Source: Bacteroidales bacterium
Lineage (GTDB): Bacteria > Bacteroidota > Bacteroidia > Bacteroidales > P3
Length of the DNA stretch: 51,702 nt
Direction of reading: 5' to 3'
NCBI GenBank assembly: GCA_017448185.1
Contig: JAFSLX010000056.1
Coordinates: 1 to 51,702 of the forward strand
Part shown: in pieces, positions 25,972 through 33,967 of the stretch
Layout: each line of letters begins with the position of its first letter
Numbering within the stretch: the first letter of the stretch is position 1
Made by a program: the position numbers and the translations under genes
Notes under the pieces: generated by a model
The model's database searches: none
Seen by the model: the letters and a program-made list of their open reading frames with translations, nothing else
What the model was told of the DNA's origin: nothing

Positions 25972-28900
25972 ATGAAAAAATTAGATTCTACACGACCCAA
26001 CCACATCCTCATTGGACTTGGCGGCACCGGCGGCAAGGTGCTTAAAGCTTTCCGTAAGCGCCTTTGGGAAGAATTCCCCAAGGTGGAAGACCGTCGCAAA
26101 CTCTCCATCGGATTCGTCTATGTCGACTCTACCGACGAGATGATGAAACCCGGCGACCCCACATGGAAGGTCTTCGGACAGAGTGCCCAGTTCGAGGAGT
26201 CGGAGTTTGTCAACATCAAGACCACCGATCTTGGCATGATACTGAACAATCCCGATGCTTTCCCGGGATTGAAGAATATCGTGAAGAACGGCGAGATGAT
26301 GAAGAAGACCCTTGGCGAGGTGGGTGCCGCTGCCGGACAGAAGCGCCGTGCCGGCCGCATCCTCTTTGCATCGAATATCAGCAAATACCTCGGTGCTGTA
26401 AAGGCACAGTATGAGAAAATCACTTCGGTGAGCGGTAACAAAGGCGCATGCCACATCCACATCTTTACAGGCTTGGCCGGCGGTACCGGCTCGGGCAGCA
26501 TCATCGATGCGGTGGCCCAGCTTCGTGCCGATGCCTCGTTCAGCGGCAGCAGCACCGAGATTACGGTTTATGCCATGGTGCCCGAACTCGATATCCCGGC
26601 GGGATGCCAGGCCGGCCGCTACCATCAGAACGGCTATGCCGCCCTGTGTGAGCTTTCGGCTTTGAACATCGGTCACTATTTGCCCTGCGATGTCAAGACG
26701 GGTGCCGAGCATGTAAACCTCAACATTATGGCCAACCGTCAGTTCGGACTGATGGTTTATTCGAACGTCAATGAGAACGGTGCCGTGGTAAACTCGTTCA
26801 GCGAACTGCCCAAGCTGCTGGCCGACACGGTCTATTTCTCGGTCTTCATGCAGAACAAGAGCGGTGTGACCGATGACTTCCTGCGTGGCCTTTCGTGCGA
26901 GAATATCAATGACTTCTGTGTCGAGTACAATTCCAACTCCAAAGGAAATGACAAAGAACGTGCACGTACCAAGGCTGTCAGTTCGTTTGGCATCAAGCGC
27001 ATTGTCTATCCCGAGCAGCGGGTGGTGGAACACATCAGCTACACTTTGGCCGACAGCGTGTTCAACCAAATGGCCTACAACAACTACAAGGACGACTTCG
27101 GCTTCACCGAGGAGCCTCAGCGCAAAGATTATGAGGCCCTCTATATCAAGAACGACAAGAACATGCGCGACTGGAAGCTCGACGACAGCTTCCTGATGCT
27201 CAACGAGCGTATTCTCGACACTGACAAGAAGTTTGAGAAAATCGACGAATACTGGAAGAATCAGGCCGATTTCTACAGCTATGACGATGCCAAGAACGCC
27301 GACAGTGTGCCGATGCACTATTTGGAGCAGTTTATGCTGGAGAAGTACCAGACAGCCTTCCGTTTCAAGCAGGGTGTGGAAGAATACTATGCCGACAAGG
27401 GCAAGGACGAGATTTTGAAGACTCAGGCTGAATATATCGTCGAGGCTATTGAGCAGAGCCTCTACACCCAGTGGTACGAAGGTCAGCTCTCGCTCACCGA
27501 CCTGTTGAAGGTCAGCGATGCCATCTTGGCCTACATCCGTAACCGCCGTGCCAAGATACCGAATGACATTCAAGCTACCGACGATAAGATTACCGGTTTC
27601 CAGAAGGAGCTGGCAGACAATCTCGAGTTCGCCACCCACCTGAATCTGATGCAGAAAGCCACGGGCAAGCCCAAAGAGTGCTATACCGACCATCAGGCCA
27701 TCCTCGCCGACCTCTATACCGAGAAGACTAACCGTGTGGCCCTTGAGTTTGCCCAGCGGCTGCTCAGCAAGTTGCAGGTGCACTTCGAGGAATTCCACGA
27801 CCAAGTGCAGATGTTTGTCGGTGCCTTGGCCCTCTGCATGGACGAGGCCGCCAAGCGCATCGCCGACCGTAACCAGCAGCAAGGCAGCATCAAGGATATG
27901 AAGCAGGCTGTGATTGAGGTTCGCGAAGACGCCAAAGTCAATGCCTTTGAGAAGAGCCTCCTGCTCAACCGCGGCACCATGGAAACCCTCTCCAGCGCCC
28001 TGCGCCACGAACTGGTAGGTAGCAAGACATACGCCCATTTTGACGAGTTGACAAAGGGTCTCTCTATTGACAAGGCTTTCGATGTGGTCGACGAGGTGAT
28101 GGGTCAGAAAGTGCGCGAAATCCATGAGGTGGAGTGCACTAAGGATAAACTTATCGGTATCAACATTCTGCAGCAGTTGCAGAAAGTGCTCACCAACGAG
28201 GATGAAATTCGAGCCTTTGCCAAGGATGCCGTAGAGAAGAGCGGTGTGTTCATACTGCTTGACGACACGCAGTTGCAGAAAACCATCAACAATAACCCCA
28301 ACCCCGTGGCCCAGCCCGAGTCGATGAACCGCAAGACTATCTTGGTCACGTTGCCCAGCTATGAGGGAGACGACTCGCTTAAGGAGTTCGCCAAGAAGCT
28401 TGAGGACGCTTTCCGCAGTGCTTTCGGCAATGCCACCCCTGGCAGCACCATCAAGTTCGACATCGAAGGCGAGGCCAAGAATGAGATTACCATCGCCGCC
28501 GTGAAGTACTGCTTCCCGTTGCGTGCCATTCGCTGGATGCCCACCTTTGAAACCGAGTATAAGGCGATGACGGAGAATCCCAATCCCCTTGAGGCTAAGG
28601 AAGCCCGCGTGCTTCTGCACAGCGAGGGTGACGGTACCTGTCTGCCTCCCATCATGGGTGAGAAGCAGCTTACCGCACAGGAGTTCACCCCCTACTTCTT
28701 CGCCGCAGCAGCCATGGGTATCCTCAGCGAGGCCGACGATGCCATCAACGGACACGGTTGGTGCATGACCGAGAAGGACGACTGGGGCACCCCCACCAAC
28801 ACCTATCTGGCCAAGCTCTTTACCGACCTGCCCACCAGCGACAACATGACCTCCGATCGCCGCAACCGTATTCAGGACATGGTCGACGAGATGCTTAAGA

Positions 28901-29061
28901 ATCCCGAATTGCCAATGGCCGAGCGCAACGGTTATGTCGAGAATGTGAAGATGCTGATGCGTGACGTGGTTAGCAAAGAATGCTCCAGTCCCAGTTCGCC
29001 CAAGTATCAGCAGTTTGGCAACGAGGCAAAGAAAGCATTGGAAATGATTACCAAAAAATAA
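25972..29061 (+). CDS. Large tubulin/FtsZ-superfamily protein (Tubulin_2/FtsZ-like type)
   Basis: A 1029-residue cytosolic protein. The N-terminus has a GTPase-type loop (HILIGLGGTGGKVLKAF, residues 11-27). The tubulin signature is FTGLAGGTGSGSIIDAV, with AGGTGSG at 169-175. A strand and helix pattern follows (TVYAMVPELDIP), as in the GTP-binding half of tubulin and FtsZ. About 600 further residues are mostly helical and lack known motifs. It is far longer than FtsZ (about 400). I recall large tubulin-like families of this kind being proposed to act in membrane remodelling rather than division. Neighbours are a membrane protein before it and a zinc-ribbon/membrane protein after it. GTP binding and polymerisation are inferred, not shown. 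Confidence 0.8.
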   Translation: MKKLDSTRPNHILIGLGGTGGKVLKAFRKRLWEEFPKVEDRRKLSIGFVYVDSTDEMMKPGDPTWKVFGQSAQFEESEFVNIKTTDLGMILNNPDAFPGLKNIVKNGEMMKKTLGEVGAAAGQKRRAGRILFASNISKYLGAVKAQYEKITSVSGNKGACHIHIFTGLAGGTGSGSIIDAVAQLRADASFSGSSTEITVYAMVPELDIPAGCQAGRYHQNGYAALCELSALNIGHYLPCDVKTGAEHVNLNIMANRQFGLMVYSNVNENGAVVNSFSELPKLLADTVYFSVFMQNKSGVTDDFLRGLSCENINDFCVEYNSNSKGNDKERARTKAVSSFGIKRIVYPEQRVVEHISYTLADSVFNQMAYNNYKDDFGFTEEPQRKDYEALYIKNDKNMRDWKLDDSFLMLNERILDTDKKFEKIDEYWKNQADFYSYDDAKNADSVPMHYLEQFMLEKYQTAFRFKQGVEEYYADKGKDEILKTQAEYIVEAIEQSLYTQWYEGQLSLTDLLKVSDAILAYIRNRRAKIPNDIQATDDKITGFQKELADNLEFATHLNLMQKATGKPKECYTDHQAILADLYTEKTNRVALEFAQRLLSKLQVHFEEFHDQVQMFVGALALCMDEAAKRIADRNQQQGSIKDMKQAVIEVREDAKVNAFEKSLLLNRGTMETLSSALRHELVGSKTYAHFDELTKGLSIDKAFDVVDEVMGQKVREIHEVECTKDKLIGINILQQLQKVLTNEDEIRAFAKDAVEKSGVFILLDDTQLQKTINNNPNPVAQPESMNRKTILVTLPSYEGDDSLKEFAKKLEDAFRSAFGNATPGSTIKFDIEGEAKNEITIAAVKYCFPLRAIRWMPTFETEYKAMTENPNPLEAKEARVLLHSEGDGTCLPPIMGEKQLTAQEFTPYFFAAAAMGILSEADDAINGHGWCMTEKDDWGTPTNTYLAKLFTDLPTSDNMTSDRRNRIQDMVDEMLKNPELPMAERNGYVENVKMLMRDVVSKECSSPSSPKYQQFGNEAKKALEMITKK

Positions 29062-29082
29062 CCATTAAAAACAAATATTATT

Positions 29083-29727
29083 ATGGCAAGAAATCAAGGA
29101 AGAAACGCCAACATAGTTTACGGTATCTGCACCAACACCAGCGGCAAGGAAGACGGAACTCCTTGTTCGAAGTGTCAGAGCAAAGAGAAACAGGCCATCC
29201 GCGCCAGCAAAGACTTCGTCTGCGAAGAATGCGGTGAGCCTCTGAAGAAAATCGAGGTGAAGGATGGCAACAAGAAACTGCCAATCATCATCGCCGCGGC
29301 AGTGGTGGTCATCGGCGGAGGATTGGGTGCCTTCTTGGGACTGAGCGGCGGCAAGGATGAGAAACCCGTCGTCGTGGATACGGTGACCATTGACAATCCA
29401 CAACCTGAAGTGACCGAACCCGAGGTGACTGAACCCGAACCCGTTGTGAAACCTGAGCCAGAAAAGGCACAAACACCAAAACCAGCTTCCGGATTCAGCC
29501 TTGGCTGGGGCAGTTATAGCGGCCCTATGCAGGGTGGCAAACCCCACGGCGTTGGCGGTACTATCAAGGTGAAGCAGAGTTATAGCATCGACCTCAAGGA
29601 CGGCCGAGGAACTATGCTCGAAGTCAACCCGGGCGAGACCATTGAGAACACTAAGTTCGAGAACGGCCGCCTGCGGGCAGGTGAGTTACATCGCGCCGAC
29701 AACTCACGTAAATGGTTTAACTGTTAG
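29083..29727 (+). CDS. Zinc-ribbon, single-helix membrane protein with MORN-like C-terminus
   Basis: A 214-residue protein. The cytosolic N-terminus has a probable zinc ribbon: Cys16, Cys28 and Cys31, then Cys47 and Cys50 in VCEECG. A transmembrane helix follows at 66-88. Next comes a linker of Pro, Glu and Val (about 95-135), then a MORN-like motif GSYSGPMQGGKPHGVG and a beta-rich end. It begins 21 nt after the tubulin-like gene. The topology would place the zinc ribbon with the tubulin-like protein and the MORN-like part in the periplasm, so it could link the two compartments (inference). A second MORN protein lies at 37283-37558. Confidence 0.7.
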   Translation: MARNQGRNANIVYGICTNTSGKEDGTPCSKCQSKEKQAIRASKDFVCEECGEPLKKIEVKDGNKKLPIIIAAAVVVIGGGLGAFLGLSGGKDEKPVVVDTVTIDNPQPEVTEPEVTEPEPVVKPEPEKAQTPKPASGFSLGWGSYSGPMQGGKPHGVGGTIKVKQSYSIDLKDGRGTMLEVNPGETIENTKFENGRLRAGELHRADNSRKWFNC

Positions 29728-29734
29728 TTTTGAT

Positions 29735-29759
29735 TGGACCGCCGGCATCCTGCCGGCAT
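29735..29759 (+). repeat. 25-nt palindromic element, intergenic copy
   Basis: A perfect copy of the main form in plus orientation, 7 nt after the stop of the zinc-ribbon gene and 6 nt before the ATG of the next gene. Confidence 0.93.
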
Positions 29760-29765
29760 ATAAAA

Positions 29766-30728
29766 ATGAACGTCGTAGTCCGGATAAATGCAATCATTCT
29801 GTGCCTCCTCCTTTTGGGGGGAGGCCGGGATGCTTATGCACAACGGACAATCGACGAGGTGCACCGCCAGTTTATCAAGCGGCTCACTGTTGGGGCCGAA
29901 CGGGACGAGATGGACGGAAAGCCTTTCCGTACTTTTATGAAGGAGGAGAAGATTGCATTGCTTGAAGGCAATTTCACCCTTTTGAAAGAACTTTGCTATG
30001 ATACTACAGCGGTGATGAGTATCGACTTGATGGACGGCAAACGGTATGCCGTGCGCTTTTTCCGCGACAGTTTACATTCGGCCGCCTTGTCGTATCCGGC
30101 GAGTTACGAACTCATACTCGACATAAAAAGTTTCGAGATGGAGGATCGTTTGTCTGATGCCGTCCGACGAACAATTGTTCCAAAGGAAACACCATTCCAA
30201 GTGGCTCATGAGTTATTGGAACAGATGGGTAATTCTCCTGTTTATATCCTTTCCGGAACAACGTACCTTTTGCCAGAACTCAACAACAACCGCTATTACG
30301 TGAAAGTCGATGATGCGACATTCAGTTTGCTGTATAGCGAAGACTTTCCGATTGAAACCATGGCAAATCTGGTGACAGGAAACGAAATAGAAAGCGGTAT
30401 TGACATCAACTTCAAGATGGTCAAATACAACTATCGGACGGAAGAATTCACCGTACCGCTTCGCCAATGGATAACCTTCTGTCTGAATGAAGGGTGCTCC
30501 CCCTACTTCGGATTAATCAGTCTCGATACAAGTCTTGCCACGTGTGTGTTGGTGATGAAAAACGAAACCTTGGGTTATATTCATGCGATGAAGATGACAT
30601 TCGACCCGGCTATCATTTCTACACAATCGGACAAGGCGGGCAATCGTCGCATGATAAGGGCCAGATTAAACAGCTATATACCTATTTACAATGTAAAATC
30701 AATATTTCAGGAAGATGATGAGAAGTAA
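29766..30728 (+). CDS. Exported protein of unknown function (320 residues)
   Basis: Signal peptide VVVRINAIILCLLLLGGGRDAYA, then a mature domain of about 295 residues with alternating helices and strands. Segments include FMKEEKIALLEGN, FFRDSLHSAALSYPASYEL, YYVKVDDATFSLLYSED and FDPAIISTQSD. I do not recognise the family. The ATG at 29766 directly follows a 25-nt palindrome copy; an upstream in-frame ATG at 29730 would translate the palindrome and is unlikely. The next gene begins before this one ends. Its place in the run suggests a periplasmic part of the tubulin-like system. Confidence 0.65.
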   Translation: MNVVVRINAIILCLLLLGGGRDAYAQRTIDEVHRQFIKRLTVGAERDEMDGKPFRTFMKEEKIALLEGNFTLLKELCYDTTAVMSIDLMDGKRYAVRFFRDSLHSAALSYPASYELILDIKSFEMEDRLSDAVRRTIVPKETPFQVAHELLEQMGNSPVYILSGTTYLLPELNNNRYYVKVDDATFSLLYSEDFPIETMANLVTGNEIESGIDINFKMVKYNYRTEEFTVPLRQWITFCLNEGCSPYFGLISLDTSLATCVLVMKNETLGYIHAMKMTFDPAIISTQSDKAGNRRMIRARLNSYIPIYNVKSIFQEDDEK

Positions 30729-31593
30729 TGATGCCGGCAGGATGCCGGCGGTCCAAGGGAAAAAATTTGCGTTGACAGCTTGTTTGCTGTTTGTTTGTTC
30801 GACACTTATGGCACAAGGGCCGTCGGTAACGAAGCAAATTAATAATATAAAACGCAATCCGCAATATTTATACGAGGAAGCCACTCACGAGAACGCCGCT
30901 GAGGCTGAAAGTATGGCATACGAGTTGTTGTTTCAGCGTGTGAATGATTACGTGGCCTCGAGGGGCAAGTTGAAGAATGCCAAAAATGTCGTTGTAAAGG
31001 ATATCAAACAGAAAGGCGAGGTGCTTTCGATGATGCGAGGTACGATGTACAGGGTGTTCGTTTATGTTTTGAAGTCAGATATCGAGGGCGTTACGAACAC
31101 GACGGTTATCAATAGTGGCAGTGGGACGACGGTGACGGTTGCGGATGGTGCAACCTCACTTGTGGATGTACAGCAGGTAAACCCATTACCCCAAACAACC
31201 CAGCCGAAGGTGGAAAACAAGGATGCCGGCAAGATGCCGGCGGTCCAATCGGTTGCGGAGGAGAAGGATGCCGGCAGGATGCCGGCGGTCCAATCACCGT
31301 TGACAGGATGGAAACAGGAGGCAATCGAGAGGCTTCTCGAATGCAAGGATGTTGCAGCTGTCCGTGCCAGACTCAATCGCATGAAGGCCGAATATAAGGT
31401 GAAGCGATACGGCAGCGCCGACAATTGTCCATCCGTAAGTGAATCGTGGTGGGCAATTTTTGACGGAAACGGAAATTTGGTGACGATTCTCGGGCCGGGA
31501 ACAAGAGAACGAATTGATTATAAGACGATGCAATATTCGTCGCTCGACAGTTTCAAGGGGATGAATGCCCTATGGTTTAATCTTGCAAAATGA
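30715..31593 (+). CDS. Exported LPP20/FlgT-N-like protein carrying three palindrome-encoded peptides
   Basis: A signal peptide (KKFALTACLLFVCSTLMAQ) is followed by ESMAYELLFQRVNDYV and VVKDIKQKGEVLSMMRGTMYRVFVYVLKS, resembling the LPP20/FlgT N-terminal fold of outer-membrane-associated proteins. A Thr/Val-rich linker leads to DAGKMPAVQ and DAGRMPAVQ, each encoded by a 25-nt palindrome copy, then a C-terminal domain (ERLLECKDVAAVRARLNRM). A third copy lies before the signal peptide. Starting at 30715 the frame overlaps the previous gene by 14 nt. The ATG at 30742, inside the palindrome, gives a normal signal peptide beginning MPAVQGKKF and is an equally good start. Function unknown; probably periplasmic. 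Confidence 0.65.
   Translation: MMRSNDAGRMPAVQGKKFALTACLLFVCSTLMAQGPSVTKQINNIKRNPQYLYEEATHENAAEAESMAYELLFQRVNDYVASRGKLKNAKNVVVKDIKQKGEVLSMMRGTMYRVFVYVLKSDIEGVTNTTVINSGSGTTVTVADGATSLVDVQQVNPLPQTTQPKVENKDAGKMPAVQSVAEEKDAGRMPAVQSPLTGWKQEAIERLLECKDVAAVRARLNRMKAEYKVKRYGSADNCPSVSESWWAIFDGNGNLVTILGPGTRERIDYKTMQYSSLDSFKGMNALWFNLAK
30731..30755 (-). repeat. 25-nt palindromic element at the start of the LPP20-like gene
   Basis: A perfect copy in reverse orientation, read in frame as DAGRMPAVQ. It contains an in-frame ATG at 30742 that can serve as the start codon of the gene it sits in. Confidence 0.93.
31223..31247 (-). repeat. 25-nt palindromic element within a coding region (copy 1 of 2)
   Basis: Reverse orientation, one substitution (AGG to AAG), translated in frame as DAGKMPAVQ in the linker of the LPP20-like protein. 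Confidence 0.93.
31268..31292 (-). repeat. 25-nt palindromic element within a coding region (copy 2 of 2)
   Basis: Reverse orientation, perfect copy, translated as DAGRMPAVQ. It lies 20 nt after the preceding copy with the same frame and orientation, which could reflect duplication of a 45-nt unit. Confidence 0.93.
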
Positions 31594-31617
31594 TGCCGGC
31601 AGGATGCCGGCGGTCCA
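31593..31617 (-). repeat. 25-nt palindromic element between two exported-protein genes
   Basis: Reverse orientation, perfect copy, starting at the last base of the LPP20-like gene's stop codon and ending 13 nt before the ATG at 31631. An ATG within it (31604) is in frame with the downstream gene. Confidence 0.93.
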
Positions 31618-31630
31618 AATGAGATACAAT

Positions 31631-32602
31631 ATGAAAAGGATTTTTTTGACACTTATCACACTGGCGACATTCCTGCCCTTTGCACTACGGGCACAGGATG
31701 AGGTTGCATTTGAATTTTCGGACGGCATTGATGCCGGTAAACTGAAAGGCAAGATGGAACGCAATGTTTCGATGCTTCTCACTGCGATCAACCGAGCGGA
31801 GTCGACGGGGAAGGATATCAACTATGGCGGGATTGATATAGACAATCTTGCCTCGCAGAGTATCGGCATGATGTGGAACAACGTGCATTTCCGCATTGAG
31901 GATGACGATATCGTTGAGCACTGTTTGCGGGTCAAAGCCAGCAACGGAGCAACTATTGGATACCAAGTCCGCAATATCGCTGTTGAGATGAAACCCCTGG
32001 ATGATTCGTATGTGGGCGAGCTGAATCAGGAGGTCTGCATCAATTTCGATAAAACAGGACGGATTAGCGACTTCAACATCACCATGGGTCTGCAGCAATA
32101 TTTGAAACTGATGAAGGAAGGGGAACGTCTGAACGACGCGGACCGCCGTATGCAGATTCTGCATTGGGTTGAACAATTCCGCAATGCCTATTGCGAAAAG
32201 AATATCCGGTTTATGGAAGATGTGTTCAGCGATGATGCGCTTATTATAACTGGCAAGGTGGTTAAGCGTGTTCCAACGGACATGAAGCCCGTGAACGTGG
32301 AGTATACCACCCAAGGGAAGCAGCAGTACCTTGCGGGCCTGCGCCGAGTGTTCCGCAACAATGGTTATATCAATGTCAAATTCGATGAAATTGAAATCAA
32401 ACGTCACGCAGCCAAGCCCAATTTTTATGGTGTGACGCTTAAACAAGGATGGTTTACTAAAAATTACAGCGATGAAGGTATCGTATTCATCGTGTGGGAT
32501 TTCACGGATGAGTTTAACCCTAAGATAATGGTACGTACCTGGCAGCCGATGCAGGTGGATGAAAGCGAAATCTTTACACTGAAAAACTTCAAATTGAACT
32601 AA
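31631..32602 (+). CDS. Exported protein with an NTF2-like C-terminal domain
   Basis: A 323-residue protein with a signal peptide (KRIFLTLITLATFLPFALRAQ). The mature N-terminal part (about 25-165) holds MLLTAINRAESTGKDINYGG and IGYQVRNIAVEM. The C-terminal ~150 residues look NTF2/SnoaL-like: VEQFRNAYCEKNIRFMEDVFSDDALIITG, then YLAGLRRVFRNNGYINVKFDEIEI and a final strand with DFTDEFNPKIMVRTWQP. Such a fold usually makes a ligand pocket or dimer surface. ATGs at 31619 and 31604 (the latter inside the palindrome) are also in frame. It is followed after 3 nt by the WG-repeat gene. Specific role unknown. Confidence 0.7.
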   Translation: MKRIFLTLITLATFLPFALRAQDEVAFEFSDGIDAGKLKGKMERNVSMLLTAINRAESTGKDINYGGIDIDNLASQSIGMMWNNVHFRIEDDDIVEHCLRVKASNGATIGYQVRNIAVEMKPLDDSYVGELNQEVCINFDKTGRISDFNITMGLQQYLKLMKEGERLNDADRRMQILHWVEQFRNAYCEKNIRFMEDVFSDDALIITGKVVKRVPTDMKPVNVEYTTQGKQQYLAGLRRVFRNNGYINVKFDEIEIKRHAAKPNFYGVTLKQGWFTKNYSDEGIVFIVWDFTDEFNPKIMVRTWQPMQVDESEIFTLKNFKLN

Positions 32603-32605
32603 TTG

Positions 32606-33961
32606 ATGAAATATTTTCTTCTGTTTTTTCTTACTTTGTCGCAATCATTTGCTATTTGTGCTCAAGAGTTAATAATAAAAGACTCGTTCCATGTAGTACT
32701 AAATGATTTAACAGCAGCACAAGAAAAGTTTCGGAGAAATGACTATAATGATAATCCATGCGCCTTGATTTTATTGGGACTTGTGGATAAAAGTGCAACC
32801 TTCCATGGTGATGTAGTTCACACAGAATATAAACAAGGTGAATGGTGGGTATACATGAGTGAAGGAAGTCAATACCTGAAAATAAAGACTGACGGAAATT
32901 TACCTAAGGAGATTGAATTCGGTCCACTTAAGAAATCAACCACTTATAAAGTAAGTTTTTTGTCAAATACACTCGTTCAAAATACTTTTGTCAGGGAACC
33001 ACTATTGCCTTTTTATGAGAAAGTACAGGATGAATGGAAGTTAGGATATTTGGATTCAGATGGAAATATAGCGATACCTGCCAGGTTGGATGGACGTGGT
33101 ACAATGTTTGAGAACGGAACTGCACGGGTGGAATATCAGGGTAACTGGTATTTTATTGATAAAAGAGGCCAACAGGTGAAGAGTCCCAGTTGGAATTATG
33201 ACGGTCTACATTTGGTACAAAAGGATAATAAGTTTGGATATGCAGATAAGGATGGATCTGTTATTATTCCGACAAAGTATCGTTTTGCTGAAGAATTTAA
33301 TGAAGGTAGAGCCAGAGTTGAGACGGACTATAATATACAATATATTACGTCCCGAGGGGATTGTGTCTATAGTACCCAATGTGCTGCAGGAAGAAAATAT
33401 AACAATGGATTAGCATTAGTTGCTTATTATTATTATTATTTTATTGATACCTGTGGTAAAAGACAATTAGGCCCTTTTTTAGATGCTAACAACTTTTCCG
33501 AAGGATTAGCATCAGTAATAACAGAAGAAGGAGAAAAAGGATATATTAATGCTAAAGGAGAATTCGTAATTTCAGGCATTTATGGCTATTCCTTTTCTGA
33601 AGGGTTGGCATATATTGGCAAAGGGGATTATATTAATAAAAAAGGAAAAGTTGTAATCAGGACAAGGTATAAAGACTGCGACCATTTTCACGAAGGTTTA
33701 GCAATTGTTTACAAAGGGGAAAAAGAAAAAAAGAGATGTGGTTATATAGACAAACGTGGTAGAGTAATAATCCCTGTTATGTATCGATCAGCAGAGCCTT
33801 TTCATATGGGTTTTGCTCGCGTAGAATCAGAAATGTATAATATGGTTTGGACTAAGTATGGTGAAATCAAAACATATCCATGGGTCTGGATCAATAATAA
33901 AGGTGAGATTATTAAAGATAAGAATGGTAGACCATATCGTAGCAAACCTAATAATTATTGA
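32606..33961 (+). CDS. Exported WG-repeat protein, A/T-rich
   Basis: A 451-residue protein with a signal peptide (KYFLLFFLTLSQSFAICAQ). An N-terminal module of about 95 residues (CALILLGLVDKSATFHGD, EYKQGEWWVYMSEG, then LKIKT) is shared with the next gene's product. From residue 140 on there are about seven WG-type units, for example YLDSDGNIAIPA, YADKDGSVIIPTKYRFAEEF, YINAKGEFVISG and YIDKRGRVIIPVMYRSAEPF. WG repeats form small beta units thought to mediate binding at the surface or in the periplasm. Base composition and codon endings are clearly A/T-rich compared with genes on either side. A TTG at 32603 is an alternative start. Confidence 0.85.
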   Translation: MKYFLLFFLTLSQSFAICAQELIIKDSFHVVLNDLTAAQEKFRRNDYNDNPCALILLGLVDKSATFHGDVVHTEYKQGEWWVYMSEGSQYLKIKTDGNLPKEIEFGPLKKSTTYKVSFLSNTLVQNTFVREPLLPFYEKVQDEWKLGYLDSDGNIAIPARLDGRGTMFENGTARVEYQGNWYFIDKRGQQVKSPSWNYDGLHLVQKDNKFGYADKDGSVIIPTKYRFAEEFNEGRARVETDYNIQYITSRGDCVYSTQCAAGRKYNNGLALVAYYYYYFIDTCGKRQLGPFLDANNFSEGLASVITEEGEKGYINAKGEFVISGIYGYSFSEGLAYIGKGDYINKKGKVVIRTRYKDCDHFHEGLAIVYKGEKEKKRCGYIDKRGRVIIPVMYRSAEPFHMGFARVESEMYNMVWTKYGEIKTYPWVWINNKGEIIKDKNGRPYRSKPNNY

Positions 33962-33967
33962 AGAAAA

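Noticed and set aside
25981-28755. A 924-codon open frame antisense to the tubulin-like gene; similar long antisense frames lie at 572-2125, 6539-8605 and 9418-11523.
   Set aside because: They mirror strongly coding plus-strand genes with recognised motifs. Their translations lack motifs and are dominated by His, Val, Leu and Gly as expected from complementing biased codons.
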